A DNA stretch of 11,561 bases from Bacteroidota bacterium (GCA_023392575.1 JAEVYV010000397.1:1-11561); one strand, 5' to 3'. Counted from the stretch's first letter, positions 1-6,977 are shown. Notes: a model not told the origin generated them from the sequence alone. Program-made: numbers and translations.

Positions 1-521
1 ACCGGAGCCTGTATTTTGACCGTCACCAGGAAGAAGCCAGGGCCCTGAACAAGGTAAAATCAGAGTTCCGGAATCTGAATGCCGGGCACACTACCGACAT
101 TGAGGGAAAGCCCTACCTGAACGGGCACGATCCCGAAGTGATGGGGGCCTTTGTGGATGCGTTTGAAGACAGGCAAACAAAAGAATATTACCGTGCCTAT
201 GCCTGGAATCGCCGCCACCAGGAAGAAGAAGAGCGGATTCAAAGCCAGATCCAGCTTCTGTTGGCAGCAGGCGAACCCATAGCCATGGAAGGCCACCCCG
301 ACTGGCGGGAGGCGCTTAACCAAACGGTGCGTAACTACACCATCCGCAAAATAACCGAAGCCCTGCCCGAAGCCTACGAGCAATACCGGATGAATGTTTC
401 CATGAACATTTCCTTTTCCCAGCAAGAGCAGAACGGCTACCACGCTGCCCGAAAATCGGTAGTGGAGCAAATACTCACCGGCCGGGAAATGAACGGCGAA
501 CCCCGGGATCTGAATTTTTAA
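1..521 (+). CDS. Hypothetical hydrophilic protein, 3' part (5' end outside window)
   Basis: The reading frame is open from base 3 to a TAA at 519-521, giving about 172 C-terminal residues; the start lies upstream of the window. The visible part is strongly hydrophilic, rich in Glu, Gln, Arg and Asn, has no cysteine, no membrane segment, and a Glu-rich stretch (EEEERIQSQIQ) that is likely helical. The tail ends in RDLNF. I do not recognise the family. The first in-frame ATG codons (138 and 141) lie inside continuous coding-like sequence and are probably internal methionines, because the frame upstream keeps the same composition. The next gene follows on the same strand after 65 bp, but that gene has its own signal peptide and a promoter-like box, so co-transcription is uncertain. 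Confidence 0.75.
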   Translation, partial: RSLYFDRHQEEARALNKVKSEFRNLNAGHTTDIEGKPYLNGHDPEVMGAFVDAFEDRQTKEYYRAYAWNRRHQEEEERIQSQIQLLLAAGEPIAMEGHPDWREALNQTVRNYTIRKITEALPEAYEQYRMNVSMNISFSQQEQNGYHAARKSVVEQILTGREMNGEPRDLNF

Positions 522-572
522 CCGATAGGGAAGGTTCTTTGTACTACTTCTCTCCCGTTGATATAGAGTTGC

Positions 573-580
573 TATTTTTG
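573..580 (+). promoter_or_regulatory. Possible Bacteroidota -7 box (TATTTTTG)
   Basis: TATTTTTG fits the Bacteroidota -7 consensus TAnnTTTG and lies 6 bp before the ATG at 587. No TTTG -33 box is found at the usual 19-21 bp spacing; the nearest TTTG, at 538-541, is 31 bp away. If used, the transcript would be nearly leaderless. The match could be chance in T-rich sequence. Confidence 0.25.
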
Positions 581-586
581 CTTTCT

Positions 587-1033
587 ATGAAAAAAGCATT
601 CCGCTATTTTTTTCTTCTTTTGCTGGGCGTTGCCAGCCAGGCCGTGAAAGCGCAAAACCCCGTCAACTGGACCGAGGACCAATTGATGCCGCCGGCGCAA
701 CTGGCTCAAAGGCTGCAATCGGGCAAAAATATTCCGGTGCTGTTCAGCATTGGCCCTTCGGCGGTCATTCCCCACTCCATTGATATTGGCATGGTGCAGG
801 AAAAAGAAAACCTGCAGAAACTGGAAAAGCAGTTGCGGTCGGTTCCCAAAGGCAGCACGGTGGTAGTGTATTGCGGTTGCTGTCCCTATGCGCATTGTCC
901 CAATGTGCGTCCGGCCATGGCCTTGCTGAAAAAAATGAAATTCACGCATTATTATTTGCTGGATCTTCCGCACAACATCAAAACCGACTGGATGGACAAG
1001 CGCTACCCCACGGGAAAGACAGGAGGAAAGTAA
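587..1033 (+). CDS. Exported rhodanese-like protein with Cys-rich active loop
   Basis: A 148-residue protein. I chose the ATG at 587 because it opens a clear Sec signal peptide: MKKAFRYFF, a Leu-rich core, then likely cleavage after VKA at residue 22 (VKA/Q). A TTG 48 bp upstream in the same frame would put 16 extra residues before the signal and is unlikely. The mature part has the rhodanese layout: a strand VVVYC, then a loop with C96, C98, C99 and C104 (CGCCPYAHCPNVRPA), then a helix and the strand HYYLLDL. The leading Cys sits where the rhodanese catalytic cysteine is expected, but the loop differs from the usual CxxGxR form. Four clustered cysteines suggest metal binding or disulfide chemistry in the periplasm; that is inference. 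It converges with nagA with only one base between the two stop codons. Confidence 0.85.
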   Translation: MKKAFRYFFLLLLGVASQAVKAQNPVNWTEDQLMPPAQLAQRLQSGKNIPVLFSIGPSAVIPHSIDIGMVQEKENLQKLEKQLRSVPKGSTVVVYCGCCPYAHCPNVRPAMALLKKMKFTHYYLLDLPHNIKTDWMDKRYPTGKTGGK

Positions 1034-1034
1034 A

Positions 1035-2141
1035 TTATTCCGTTTTCTTTCCGTTCAAATAAACGGCTCTTACGTCAAAGTTTTTATCAAACACCACCAG
1101 GTCGGCCTTGGCGCCGGCTTCTATCTTGCCCCTATCACCGGCCTGGATCAACTGCGCCGGGTACAGGCTGGCCATGCGCAGGGCCTCGGCAAGGGAAATG
1201 CCGGCATGTTGCACACAGTTGCGCACCGCGGTTAGCTGTGTGAGGTTGGATCCGGACAGGGTGCCGTCAGGCAATGTAAAGCGGTCGTTTTGTTTCACGT
1301 GTACATAAGCTCCTTCCAGGTTTTCTTCTACAGCATCGGTAATCAGGAACAACCGCTCCTGCAATAATTTTTTGCTGATGGTGAGGGTTTGGTAATCTAC
1401 GTGAATGCCGTCGGCAATGATGCTGGCATAAATGTGTGGGGTTTGAAAAACGGCGCCCGGCAAACCGGTGTCGCGGTGGTGCAGGGCCGACATGGCATTG
1501 AACAAATGGGTGGCTGTTTGAATGCCGTTGGCAAAGCCGCGGACGCCTTCTTCAAAGGTGGCGTTGCTGTGACCGGCAGAAACCACCACGCCGTTGTCAA
1601 TGAGCAGGCGCACAATGGCCGGATCAACCATTTCCGGAGCCAGTGTGATCATTTTCACCACCCCCTCCGCTTCCTTGAGCAGGGCTTGTACTTCTTCTAT
1701 TTGGGGGATTTTGATGTAGTGCTCAATATGGGCGCCTCTTTTTACCGGGTTGAGGTAGGGACCCTCCAGGTGCAGACCCAGCAAAGCCGGGTGCGGATTG
1801 TTTTTTACCACCTGGATGGCCTCCCGGAAAATGTCCATGGAGTTGGTGGCCAGCGTCAGCATAAAACCGGTGGTGCCGGATTTCACAAGGGCATCGGCCA
1901 TGGCCTTCAGGGCCTGGACCGATGGTTTGTCGGAAAACAAATAGCCACCACCGCCGTAGATCTGCAGGTCGATCAATCCCGGCGCAATATAATGGCCAGA
2001 ACAATCTTCAACAACTGCCTGTTGCGGAAGGGTGGATGGATCGATTAGGGCCTTAATGCTTCCATTCTCTATTAAAACTGCCTTGCCTCTGATTTCCTCC
2101 AAACCGGTAAAAACAGTGGCGTTGGTTAATGCTGTGATCAT
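1035..2141 (-). CDS. nagA: N-acetylglucosamine-6-phosphate deacetylase (NagA)
   Basis: A 368-residue amidohydrolase that removes acetate from GlcNAc-6-phosphate to give GlcN-6-phosphate in the cytoplasm; the length is usual for the family. The N-terminal small beta domain is followed by APGLIDLQIYGGGG (residues 53-66), where Gln replaces the HxH of many amidohydrolases, as in enterobacterial NagA. Next come HLEGPYL (metal ligand E126), AGHSNA (H191), THLFNAM (H212), DGIHVDY (H247), LITDA (catalytic Asp D269) and GSNLT (297-301). The C-terminal AGAKADLVVFD is the usual closing strand. All key residues are present. It is the last gene of the minus-strand block, 114 bp after the SIS gene, and that gap holds a long hairpin repeat. 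No Shine-Dalgarno sequence precedes the ATG, as is normal in this phylum. Confidence 0.95.
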   Translation of the reverse strand: MITALTNATVFTGLEEIRGKAVLIENGSIKALIDPSTLPQQAVVEDCSGHYIAPGLIDLQIYGGGGYLFSDKPSVQALKAMADALVKSGTTGFMLTLATNSMDIFREAIQVVKNNPHPALLGLHLEGPYLNPVKRGAHIEHYIKIPQIEEVQALLKEAEGVVKMITLAPEMVDPAIVRLLIDNGVVVSAGHSNATFEEGVRGFANGIQTATHLFNAMSALHHRDTGLPGAVFQTPHIYASIIADGIHVDYQTLTISKKLLQERLFLITDAVEENLEGAYVHVKQNDRFTLPDGTLSGSNLTQLTAVRNCVQHAGISLAEALRMASLYPAQLIQAGDRGKIEAGAKADLVVFDKNFDVRAVYLNGKKTE

Positions 2142-2169
2142 ATTGGAAAATTAGCAAACGATGCAAAGG

Positions 2170-2239
2170 CAAAAGTAAAAAGTCAAAATTAAAAACCTGG
2201 AATCTGCAGCTGGCGCTGCTTTTTGACTTTTTACTTTTG
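2170..2239. repeat. Perfect 19 bp inverted repeat (intergenic hairpin, REP/MITE-like)
   Basis: The left arm CAAAAGTAAAAAGTCAAAA (2170-2188) is the exact reverse complement of 2221-2239, with a 32-base spacer. Inside the spacer, GCAGC (2206-2210) and GCTGC (2215-2219) form a second small stem. Each arm ends outward in TACTTTTG (2232-2239 on plus; 2177-2170 on minus), which matches the Bacteroidota -7 box TAnnTTTG; the minus-strand copy lies 28 bp before the nagA start. It sits between the SIS gene and nagA inside the presumed operon. It may be a dispersed repeat, an RNA stabiliser or processing site, a weak terminator, or a promoter source. The symmetry is seen directly; the role is not. Confidence 0.85.
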
Positions 2240-2257
2240 AATTTTGATTTCAAAATT
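2240..2257. repeat. Short inverted repeat next to the 19 bp hairpin
   Basis: AATTTTGA (2240-2247), a 2-base loop, then TCAAAATT (2250-2257) form a perfect 8 bp stem that directly abuts the larger repeat. It overlaps the first two bases of the SIS-gene stop codon. The stem is entirely A/T apart from one G-C pair, so its stability is low; it may be the edge of the same repeat unit. On the minus strand it contains a TAATTTTG box. Confidence 0.5.
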
Positions 2258-3017
2258 ATACGCCTGCAATTCGTTCTTTATACGTTGCCAGGGCTTCTTC
2301 CAGTCTTTCTTTGGCGGTGGTATCGCCGGGTACATTGTGCGAAGGGTGGATGTGCAGCTTGAACCCTCTTTCCACCAAAATTTCGGCAACGGTGATCACG
2401 GTCATCCACACACAGGTAATAAAAGCCATAGTAGAGACCGGACCCAGTTTATCCTGGTGGTTTTTAATGGGCACGGTGGCATCTTCAATGGGCGCACAGG
2501 AATCCACAACAATATCGGCAATATCAAAAATGGTTTTGCCGCTGGAATGTCTTGTTTGTTTGCCCTTGGCCGCTGCCGCCGAACCATAGGCAATCACCTT
2601 CATGCCTTTCTTTTTGGCTTCCAGCGCCACATCAATATTCACGTTGTTAATGCCCGAATGGGAAAACACCCACATGGTATCCCGGGAATCAAAATTGTAG
2701 CCCTTCATAATTTCCACGCCATAGCCTTCTACCCTTTCCAGGAACACAAACTGATGCACCCCCATTTCGCCGGTTATTCGGGTAAAAAACGTCAGGGGCA
2801 ATTCCACCATGGGGTGAAAACCAACAAAACCGCCAATTCTTGGATACATTTCTTCAATAGGAATGGTGGCGTGTCCGCAACCAAACGTATGCACCCAGCG
2901 GCCGGCTTCTATGCTTGCTGCCATCACTTCGGCTGCTTTGCGGATATTGTCCATTTGGGTGTCTTCAATTTGGGTCATTACGTTTCTGGCGTTGTTCAGC
3001 CATTGTTTTGCTAACAT
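2256..3017 (-). CDS. SIS-domain phosphosugar-binding protein, UPF0309-like
   Basis: A 253-residue cytoplasmic protein of the SIS fold (SIS_2 / UPF0309 type, 'sugar isomerase domain'). Visible features are an N-terminal helical part, FGCGHA (45-50) followed by the P-R-I-G-G stretch near 59-63, the phosphosugar-binding serine loop SHSGINNVNIDVA (119-131), RHSSGKTIFDIADIVVD (156-172) and PVSTM (193-197). It lacks the SAGTSGR motif of MurQ and is not GlmS, which carries two SIS domains plus a glutaminase. It starts 6 bp after the transporter stop, so the two are surely co-transcribed. Between a sugar kinase/transporter and nagA, and with no nagB gene here, it is a candidate for the GlcN-6-P isomerase/deaminase step; this is inference. 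It could instead act on another hexosamine phosphate or be a sensor. Confidence 0.85.
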   Translation of the reverse strand: MLAKQWLNNARNVMTQIEDTQMDNIRKAAEVMAASIEAGRWVHTFGCGHATIPIEEMYPRIGGFVGFHPMVELPLTFFTRITGEMGVHQFVFLERVEGYGVEIMKGYNFDSRDTMWVFSHSGINNVNIDVALEAKKKGMKVIAYGSAAAAKGKQTRHSSGKTIFDIADIVVDSCAPIEDATVPIKNHQDKLGPVSTMAFITCVWMTVITVAEILVERGFKLHIHPSHNVPGDTTAKERLEEALATYKERIAGV

Positions 3018-3023
3018 AGTTTG

Positions 3024-4178
3024 CTATTTATTTGATTGATGTAATTTTTGGTAAATGAAAAAAAACAGCACCATCATGATCCCTATTTCCACATACGAAA
3101 CGGTGGTCAGGTGGTGAACGCCGTATTGGTGAACGATCACCCCCATTAGGTAATTGACCAGCATATTGCCGATGAGGGCCACTACAAATACAAAGCTAAA
3201 CGCCGTGCCCGATAGGGACGCAAAGCGTTCGCCCACAAAACCCAGCATGATGGGGAAGCCCCCAGCCAGCCCGGCCCCGGATAAAATCAATCCGGTTGTA
3301 ATCAGGGTGTTTGACGTGCCCACCTGCATGAGCAAAACACCCAGGGGCAGCAGTACCAAACAAGCCCACATCATTTTTATCTGCGCCACCGAACGGAACA
3401 CACTGCCGGTTAACAGCCGCATGACGATCATACCCACAATGTGCAGCGACAAGGCATACAGGGCATTGCTTTCCGTCATGGCGCCTTTTGAAATCAAATA
3501 GGTAGTCGTCCAGTTGTTGATGATGGCCTCAAGGCTGCTTTGGCAGAATAGAAAAAACGAGATCAGCAAAAGCAGAGGACTGAAAAGATTGCTCCATTTT
3601 ACGGCCGGTGCGTTTTTTTTCAGTTTGGCCGGTGGAAATTGTATAAAAAAATAAAGCAAGGCCACGACCAGCGTGAACCATCCGACCACGGCCACAATTT
3701 CAAAGGGCTGGAATTTATGCGAGAGCAGGCCTAAGATCAGCGGCATGCCCAGGGCGCCGATGCCAAAGAACACACCCAGCAAGCTTAAGTTAGCGCCTTT
3801 GTTTTCCTCGCTGATGTCGGAGACCACGGCATTGGTGGCGCCGTTGATAATCCCTCCGCCCACGCCAAAAACAAAAACGCAAATTTTTAAAACTCCCAAA
3901 GAAGCAGCGTAGGCTATGCCTTCGAAGCCGGCAAACATGGCCATGCAGGCCAGGATCAGCAACAGCTTATAGCCATAGCGGTCGCATACGGGACCAAACA
4001 ACAAAGACCCGGCAAGAATGCCTACGGGCAGAATGGAAAAAAGTGTCCCGGCGGCAATGCCGTCGAGCAGAAACCTGGTTTTCAGGTGCGGCGTAATGGA
4101 ACCCAGGGTGATCAGGCTGATGCCAAAGAGCAACATACCCAAAAAAGCAGCAATAAAGACCGGCGTTTTTTTATACAT
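3024..4178 (-). CDS. MFS sugar transporter (FHS/FucP-like)
   Basis: A 384-residue inner-membrane protein with twelve hydrophobic segments. The first loop carries a motif-A-like GPVCDRYGYKLLL (62-74), with a basic Arg/Lys pattern, and a long central loop follows segment six (PPAKLKKNAPAVKW). A SLEAIINNW stretch at the start of the second half recalls the Glu-x-x-x-x-x-W region of fucose/hexose MFS carriers. I placed the start at the ATG at 4178, directly before MYKKTPVFIAAF. The longer open frame above it would add 24 residues lying wholly inside the kinase gene and has no hydrophobic logic. The start overlaps the kinase stop by 8 bases (ATGTATAA), which suggests translational coupling. Context points to import of the sugar phosphorylated by the kinase, plausibly GlcNAc, GlcN or a short oligomer. 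The substrate is not shown by sequence. Confidence 0.85.
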   Translation of the reverse strand: MYKKTPVFIAAFLGMLLFGISLITLGSITPHLKTRFLLDGIAAGTLFSILPVGILAGSLLFGPVCDRYGYKLLLILACMAMFAGFEGIAYAASLGVLKICVFVFGVGGGIINGATNAVVSDISEENKGANLSLLGVFFGIGALGMPLILGLLSHKFQPFEIVAVVGWFTLVVALLYFFIQFPPAKLKKNAPAVKWSNLFSPLLLLISFFLFCQSSLEAIINNWTTTYLISKGAMTESNALYALSLHIVGMIVMRLLTGSVFRSVAQIKMMWACLVLLPLGVLLMQVGTSNTLITTGLILSGAGLAGGFPIMLGFVGERFASLSGTAFSFVFVVALIGNMLVNYLMGVIVHQYGVHHLTTVSYVEIGIMMVLFFFIYQKLHQSNK

Positions 4179-5133
4179 GGAATAAGGTGGTTGCTTTGGG
4201 GTTTTGTAATGCCAGCCACCCCGCGCCGTACAAACCGGCGCAGTGACCAAGGGCCGAAGGTTCCAGCACTACTTGCTTGATGCTGACCGGCTGGGCCCAT
4301 TTGGCTGCTTCCTGGTAAATATCGGGGATGAATTTGATGGCCGGGCCAAAAACACCGCCGCCGAAAATGACCTTTTGGGGATTGAACAGACTCACCAGGT
4401 TGGCTACGGCCATGCCCCACAATTCAACGCATTGCCGGATCACTTCCCGGGCCACCGCATCGTTTTGTTCGCAGGCCCTGAAAACATCCAGGGCGTTGAG
4501 GCGGTCAGCTTCTATATTCCTTAAGAGGCTATTGTCGTTTTGATCTTTCAGCAGCTCTCTTGCCAGTTTGGCTATGCCTTCACCCGAAGCCCTGCTTTCA
4601 AAGCAACCACAAGAAGTAAACTTTTCCTGATAGGGTTTTTCCAGCGCCATCCAGCCAATGGCCCCGGCTATATCATGGGCGCCCCGCAGCACCGATCCGC
4701 CCGCCAAAATGCCGGCTCCAATGCCGGTGCCCACGGCCAGAAAAATTGCATCCGAGCATCCTTTGGCATTGCCCTGCCACACTTCGCCCAGGATATAGCA
4801 GGCGCGGTCGCTGTCAATAACTACCGGAATATTGGGAACCACCGCACTTATTTCATCAAGCAAGGGATAATCTTCCCAGCCGGGAATATTCGGCGCCCAC
4901 ACCGAACCTTTTTGCTGATAGCTGATGCCGGGCACCGACACACCGATGGACGTAATGGAATACGCTGTTTGCGTATCCAGAATGTGTTTGGTTTGCTGCG
5001 CAATCAGTGCTCCCACTTCCCTTCCCTTCCTGTTTTGCAGCGCCAGCTTTTCTTCGTACAGAATGCTACCTTCTTCTGAAAAGACGGCTGTTGCCAGTTT
5101 TGTTCCTCCAAGGTCTATGGCTAATACAGGCAT
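4171..5133 (-). CDS. ROK-family sugar kinase, atypical zinc motif
   Basis: A 320-residue cytoplasmic ATP-dependent sugar kinase. The phosphate-1 loop IDLGGTK is at residues 6-12, SVPG at 66-69, the substrate region APNIPGW at 80-86, the presumed catalytic Asp at D109 (IDSDRACYILGE), the second phosphate loop GTGIGAGI at 135-142 and the adenosine loop FGGGVFG at 257-263. Length is normal for the family. Odd point: the usual ROK zinc site GEIGHxxxxxxGxxCxCGxxGCxE reads GAIGWM ... SCGCFESRASG (157-184), so the His ligand is Trp and the Cys set is incomplete. It likely phosphorylates a hexose or hexosamine, and GlcNAc or GlcN fits the neighbouring nagA. It begins 30 bp after the glycoside hydrolase and overlaps the transporter. 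It lacks the N-terminal helix-turn-helix of ROK repressors, so it is an enzyme rather than a regulator. Confidence 0.88.
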   Translation of the reverse strand: MPVLAIDLGGTKLATAVFSEEGSILYEEKLALQNRKGREVGALIAQQTKHILDTQTAYSITSIGVSVPGISYQQKGSVWAPNIPGWEDYPLLDEISAVVPNIPVVIDSDRACYILGEVWQGNAKGCSDAIFLAVGTGIGAGILAGGSVLRGAHDIAGAIGWMALEKPYQEKFTSCGCFESRASGEGIAKLARELLKDQNDNSLLRNIEADRLNALDVFRACEQNDAVAREVIRQCVELWGMAVANLVSLFNPQKVIFGGGVFGPAIKFIPDIYQEAAKWAQPVSIKQVVLEPSALGHCAGLYGAGWLALQNPKATTLFHV

Positions 5134-5163
5134 AGGATGCTTTTGAAGGTGATGGTTAGTTGG

Positions 5164-6948
5164 TTATGATTTTTTTTTGGCGGCCGGTTTTGTTTTGCTC
5201 TCGGCTTCTTTCGCCGCTAACAAATAAATCAATGAAGCCGTTCCATCCATGGTAGGTTCATTCGTGGAATAATCCCCGTAATCGTCGTGGTATACTGCCA
5301 GGTTGCTTTGAAAAGGAGCGTATTCGTCCTCGTTATACAGTTTAATGCCGATCAGGTTGTTGTAAATGCTTCCATACACGGGACCGTCTACCAGGCCACC
5401 GTCAATGGGATAGTTTTTTAAATGTGTGAAGGCCGAGTGTGGGTCAACCGGCGTGTCGCCCCAAGATGGTAATCCGTACACCATAGAAGTACCCCAAGGA
5501 TTGCAACCAAACAGCCAGTCTATGTTGGCTTGTTCCAATTCATCAAACTGTTTGTCCTTGGTTAATTGCTTGTACCAGTAACATTGAATAGCAAAGGAAG
5601 TTGTAAGGTTATTGCTGCACCAGATAAAAGGAACGCCGCGGTAAAAAGCATTGGTTTTTGCTTTGTTCCACACCGCTTCAATGCCTTGCCTGTAATAGCC
5701 AATGATCGTATCTCTTTTTGTGCCTTTCAGCTGTTTAGCTAGTTCATAATGCCCCAGGTTAATGAAGGGATACCATTGATAATGTTTGGCCGTATCGGTG
5801 CCTAACCATGGTGTAATGGGCTCCTGCCTTGCATAGTTAAAGGCATCGGCAGAAAGTTTTTGCGAGGCTGCCGCCAGTTCCATATCATCTACCCAGTTTT
5901 CTTCTGCATAGATGTATGGCGACACCACGGATACGGTTTGGGTGACGCCGGGCTTTTTCAATGCATAGTTGTAGGCGGTGGAAGCTTTTTGGGAAAGCAG
6001 GGCGCTGTACTCGGGGTTCGTGCGGCTGTATATTTTAGAACCCAGGGCAAACGCACTGGTAAATTTGGCAGCGGTGGACGAAGTGCCCTTGGTATCGTTC
6101 ATGAACTTGCCTCTTTGCTGCGGCTCTCCGTTAATAAAGTACACCGGACGCTCATAGCCTCTATTGTACTGACTGTCCTGTTTGGGCATGCGCATGGAAA
6201 TATGGTCGCGGTCATCGGCAATTTGGTTGAACATCCAGTCTTCCCGCGGATGCATCTTCAACAGCCAGTCCAGCCCCCATTTGGCTTCGTCCAGCACATC
6301 GGCCACTCCGTTTTTCCCATCCAGACCGTTGGCTTGTTTTTCATCGGTGAACACGCCGGGAAAGTCCCGGTACGCTGCCAGCAAATGCCAGGTGGCATTG
6401 GCCGAAGTAGTAGAGTATTGCAGGTAATCACTGGCGTCGTGCCAGCCGCCGACCACATCGACGTGTGTACTGTCTTTCATGGGTCCGTACAAAGTATAAC
6501 CATCTCTTGTATGGCAACTGTCTTTTAAAAACGGATTAAAACCCGTGCGCTGCTGACGCATGTAGCGAAGACAGAAGTCTGCGGCACCTTTATATACCTC
6601 ACTGCCGATTTCAAACTCGGGCGATTTGGCACTGCCTGCCTGTAAATAATAACGTCCCGGTTTGGTGAACGAAGAAAAATTAAGGCGATAGGTTTCGGTA
6701 AAGGGACCATAAGCGCCAAATGCTTTGCCGGCAGATGCACTGAAGGCAATTTTTTTGGTTTTAGCGTCAATCAACTGAAACGTTTTCAGGGTCTTGTTTT
6801 CCTTGGAACACCATACAGCCACTTTTACTCCAGTTGGCGTGTAGCCCAACTGGTTGATGCGTATCCAGGAAGATTCTTCGGTGTTGGTAAACGAAATAAC
6901 GGCAATAAAAAGGGAACAAAGGAGAGCCAGCTTGTACATTCTGTTCAT
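5164..6948 (-). CDS. Exported glycoside hydrolase family 9 with N-terminal Ig-like domain
   Basis: A 594-residue protein. The ATG at 6948 (or 6939, three codons later) opens a signal peptide, MNRMYKLALLCSLFIAVISF; no convincing lipobox is seen. A longer frame from a GTG at 7068 is rejected because it would bury the signal. Residues about 27-113 form the CelD_N Ig-like domain (IRINQLGYTP; GRYYL). Residues about 118-580 are the (alpha/alpha)6 GH9 domain: GGWHDASDY with catalytic-base aspartates D171 and D174, GVADVLDEAKWGLDWLLKM (214-232), GCNPWGTSMV (481-490), DPHSAF (502-507) and NEPTMDG with the likely acid E564. The cellulase PHxR motif reads PHSA, so the sugar-binding Arg is absent. The C-terminus is a lysine-rich tail with no sorting domain. 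First gene of an operon ending in nagA, it is better read as an exo-acting glucosaminidase or chito-oligosaccharide enzyme than a cellulase; this is inference, since GH9 contains both. Confidence 0.9.
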   Translation of the reverse strand: MNRMYKLALLCSLFIAVISFTNTEESSWIRINQLGYTPTGVKVAVWCSKENKTLKTFQLIDAKTKKIAFSASAGKAFGAYGPFTETYRLNFSSFTKPGRYYLQAGSAKSPEFEIGSEVYKGAADFCLRYMRQQRTGFNPFLKDSCHTRDGYTLYGPMKDSTHVDVVGGWHDASDYLQYSTTSANATWHLLAAYRDFPGVFTDEKQANGLDGKNGVADVLDEAKWGLDWLLKMHPREDWMFNQIADDRDHISMRMPKQDSQYNRGYERPVYFINGEPQQRGKFMNDTKGTSSTAAKFTSAFALGSKIYSRTNPEYSALLSQKASTAYNYALKKPGVTQTVSVVSPYIYAEENWVDDMELAAASQKLSADAFNYARQEPITPWLGTDTAKHYQWYPFINLGHYELAKQLKGTKRDTIIGYYRQGIEAVWNKAKTNAFYRGVPFIWCSNNLTTSFAIQCYWYKQLTKDKQFDELEQANIDWLFGCNPWGTSMVYGLPSWGDTPVDPHSAFTHLKNYPIDGGLVDGPVYGSIYNNLIGIKLYNEDEYAPFQSNLAVYHDDYGDYSTNEPTMDGTASLIYLLAAKEAESKTKPAAKKKS

Positions 6949-6958
6949 AAGCAAAGGA

Positions 6959-6973
6959 TTGTTTTGAAAACAA
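6959..6973. promoter_or_regulatory. 15 bp palindrome just upstream of the GH9 start (possible operator)
   Basis: TTGTTTT-G-AAAACAA is a perfect 7 bp inverted repeat around one central base, 10 bp before the ATG at 6948. Its place and symmetry fit a dimeric repressor site in the leader of the sugar operon, but no regulator gene lies in the window and A/T-rich symmetry can be chance. Confidence 0.35.
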
Positions 6974-6977
6974 CAAA

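Noticed and set aside
1389..2048. Plus-strand frame of about 219 codons opposite nagA
   Set aside because: It mirrors nagA codons, and its translation shows no recognisable motif, while nagA has all of its catalytic residues.
2244..3014. Long plus-strand reading frame of about 256 codons opposite the SIS gene
   Set aside because: Its product is rich in His, Phe, Gly and Asn with no domain logic, as expected for the complement of a coding frame; the minus-strand SIS protein has clear family motifs.
5860..6528. Plus-strand frame of about 222 codons opposite the GH9 gene
   Set aside because: Antisense shadow of the catalytic domain; no signal, motif or own promoter.
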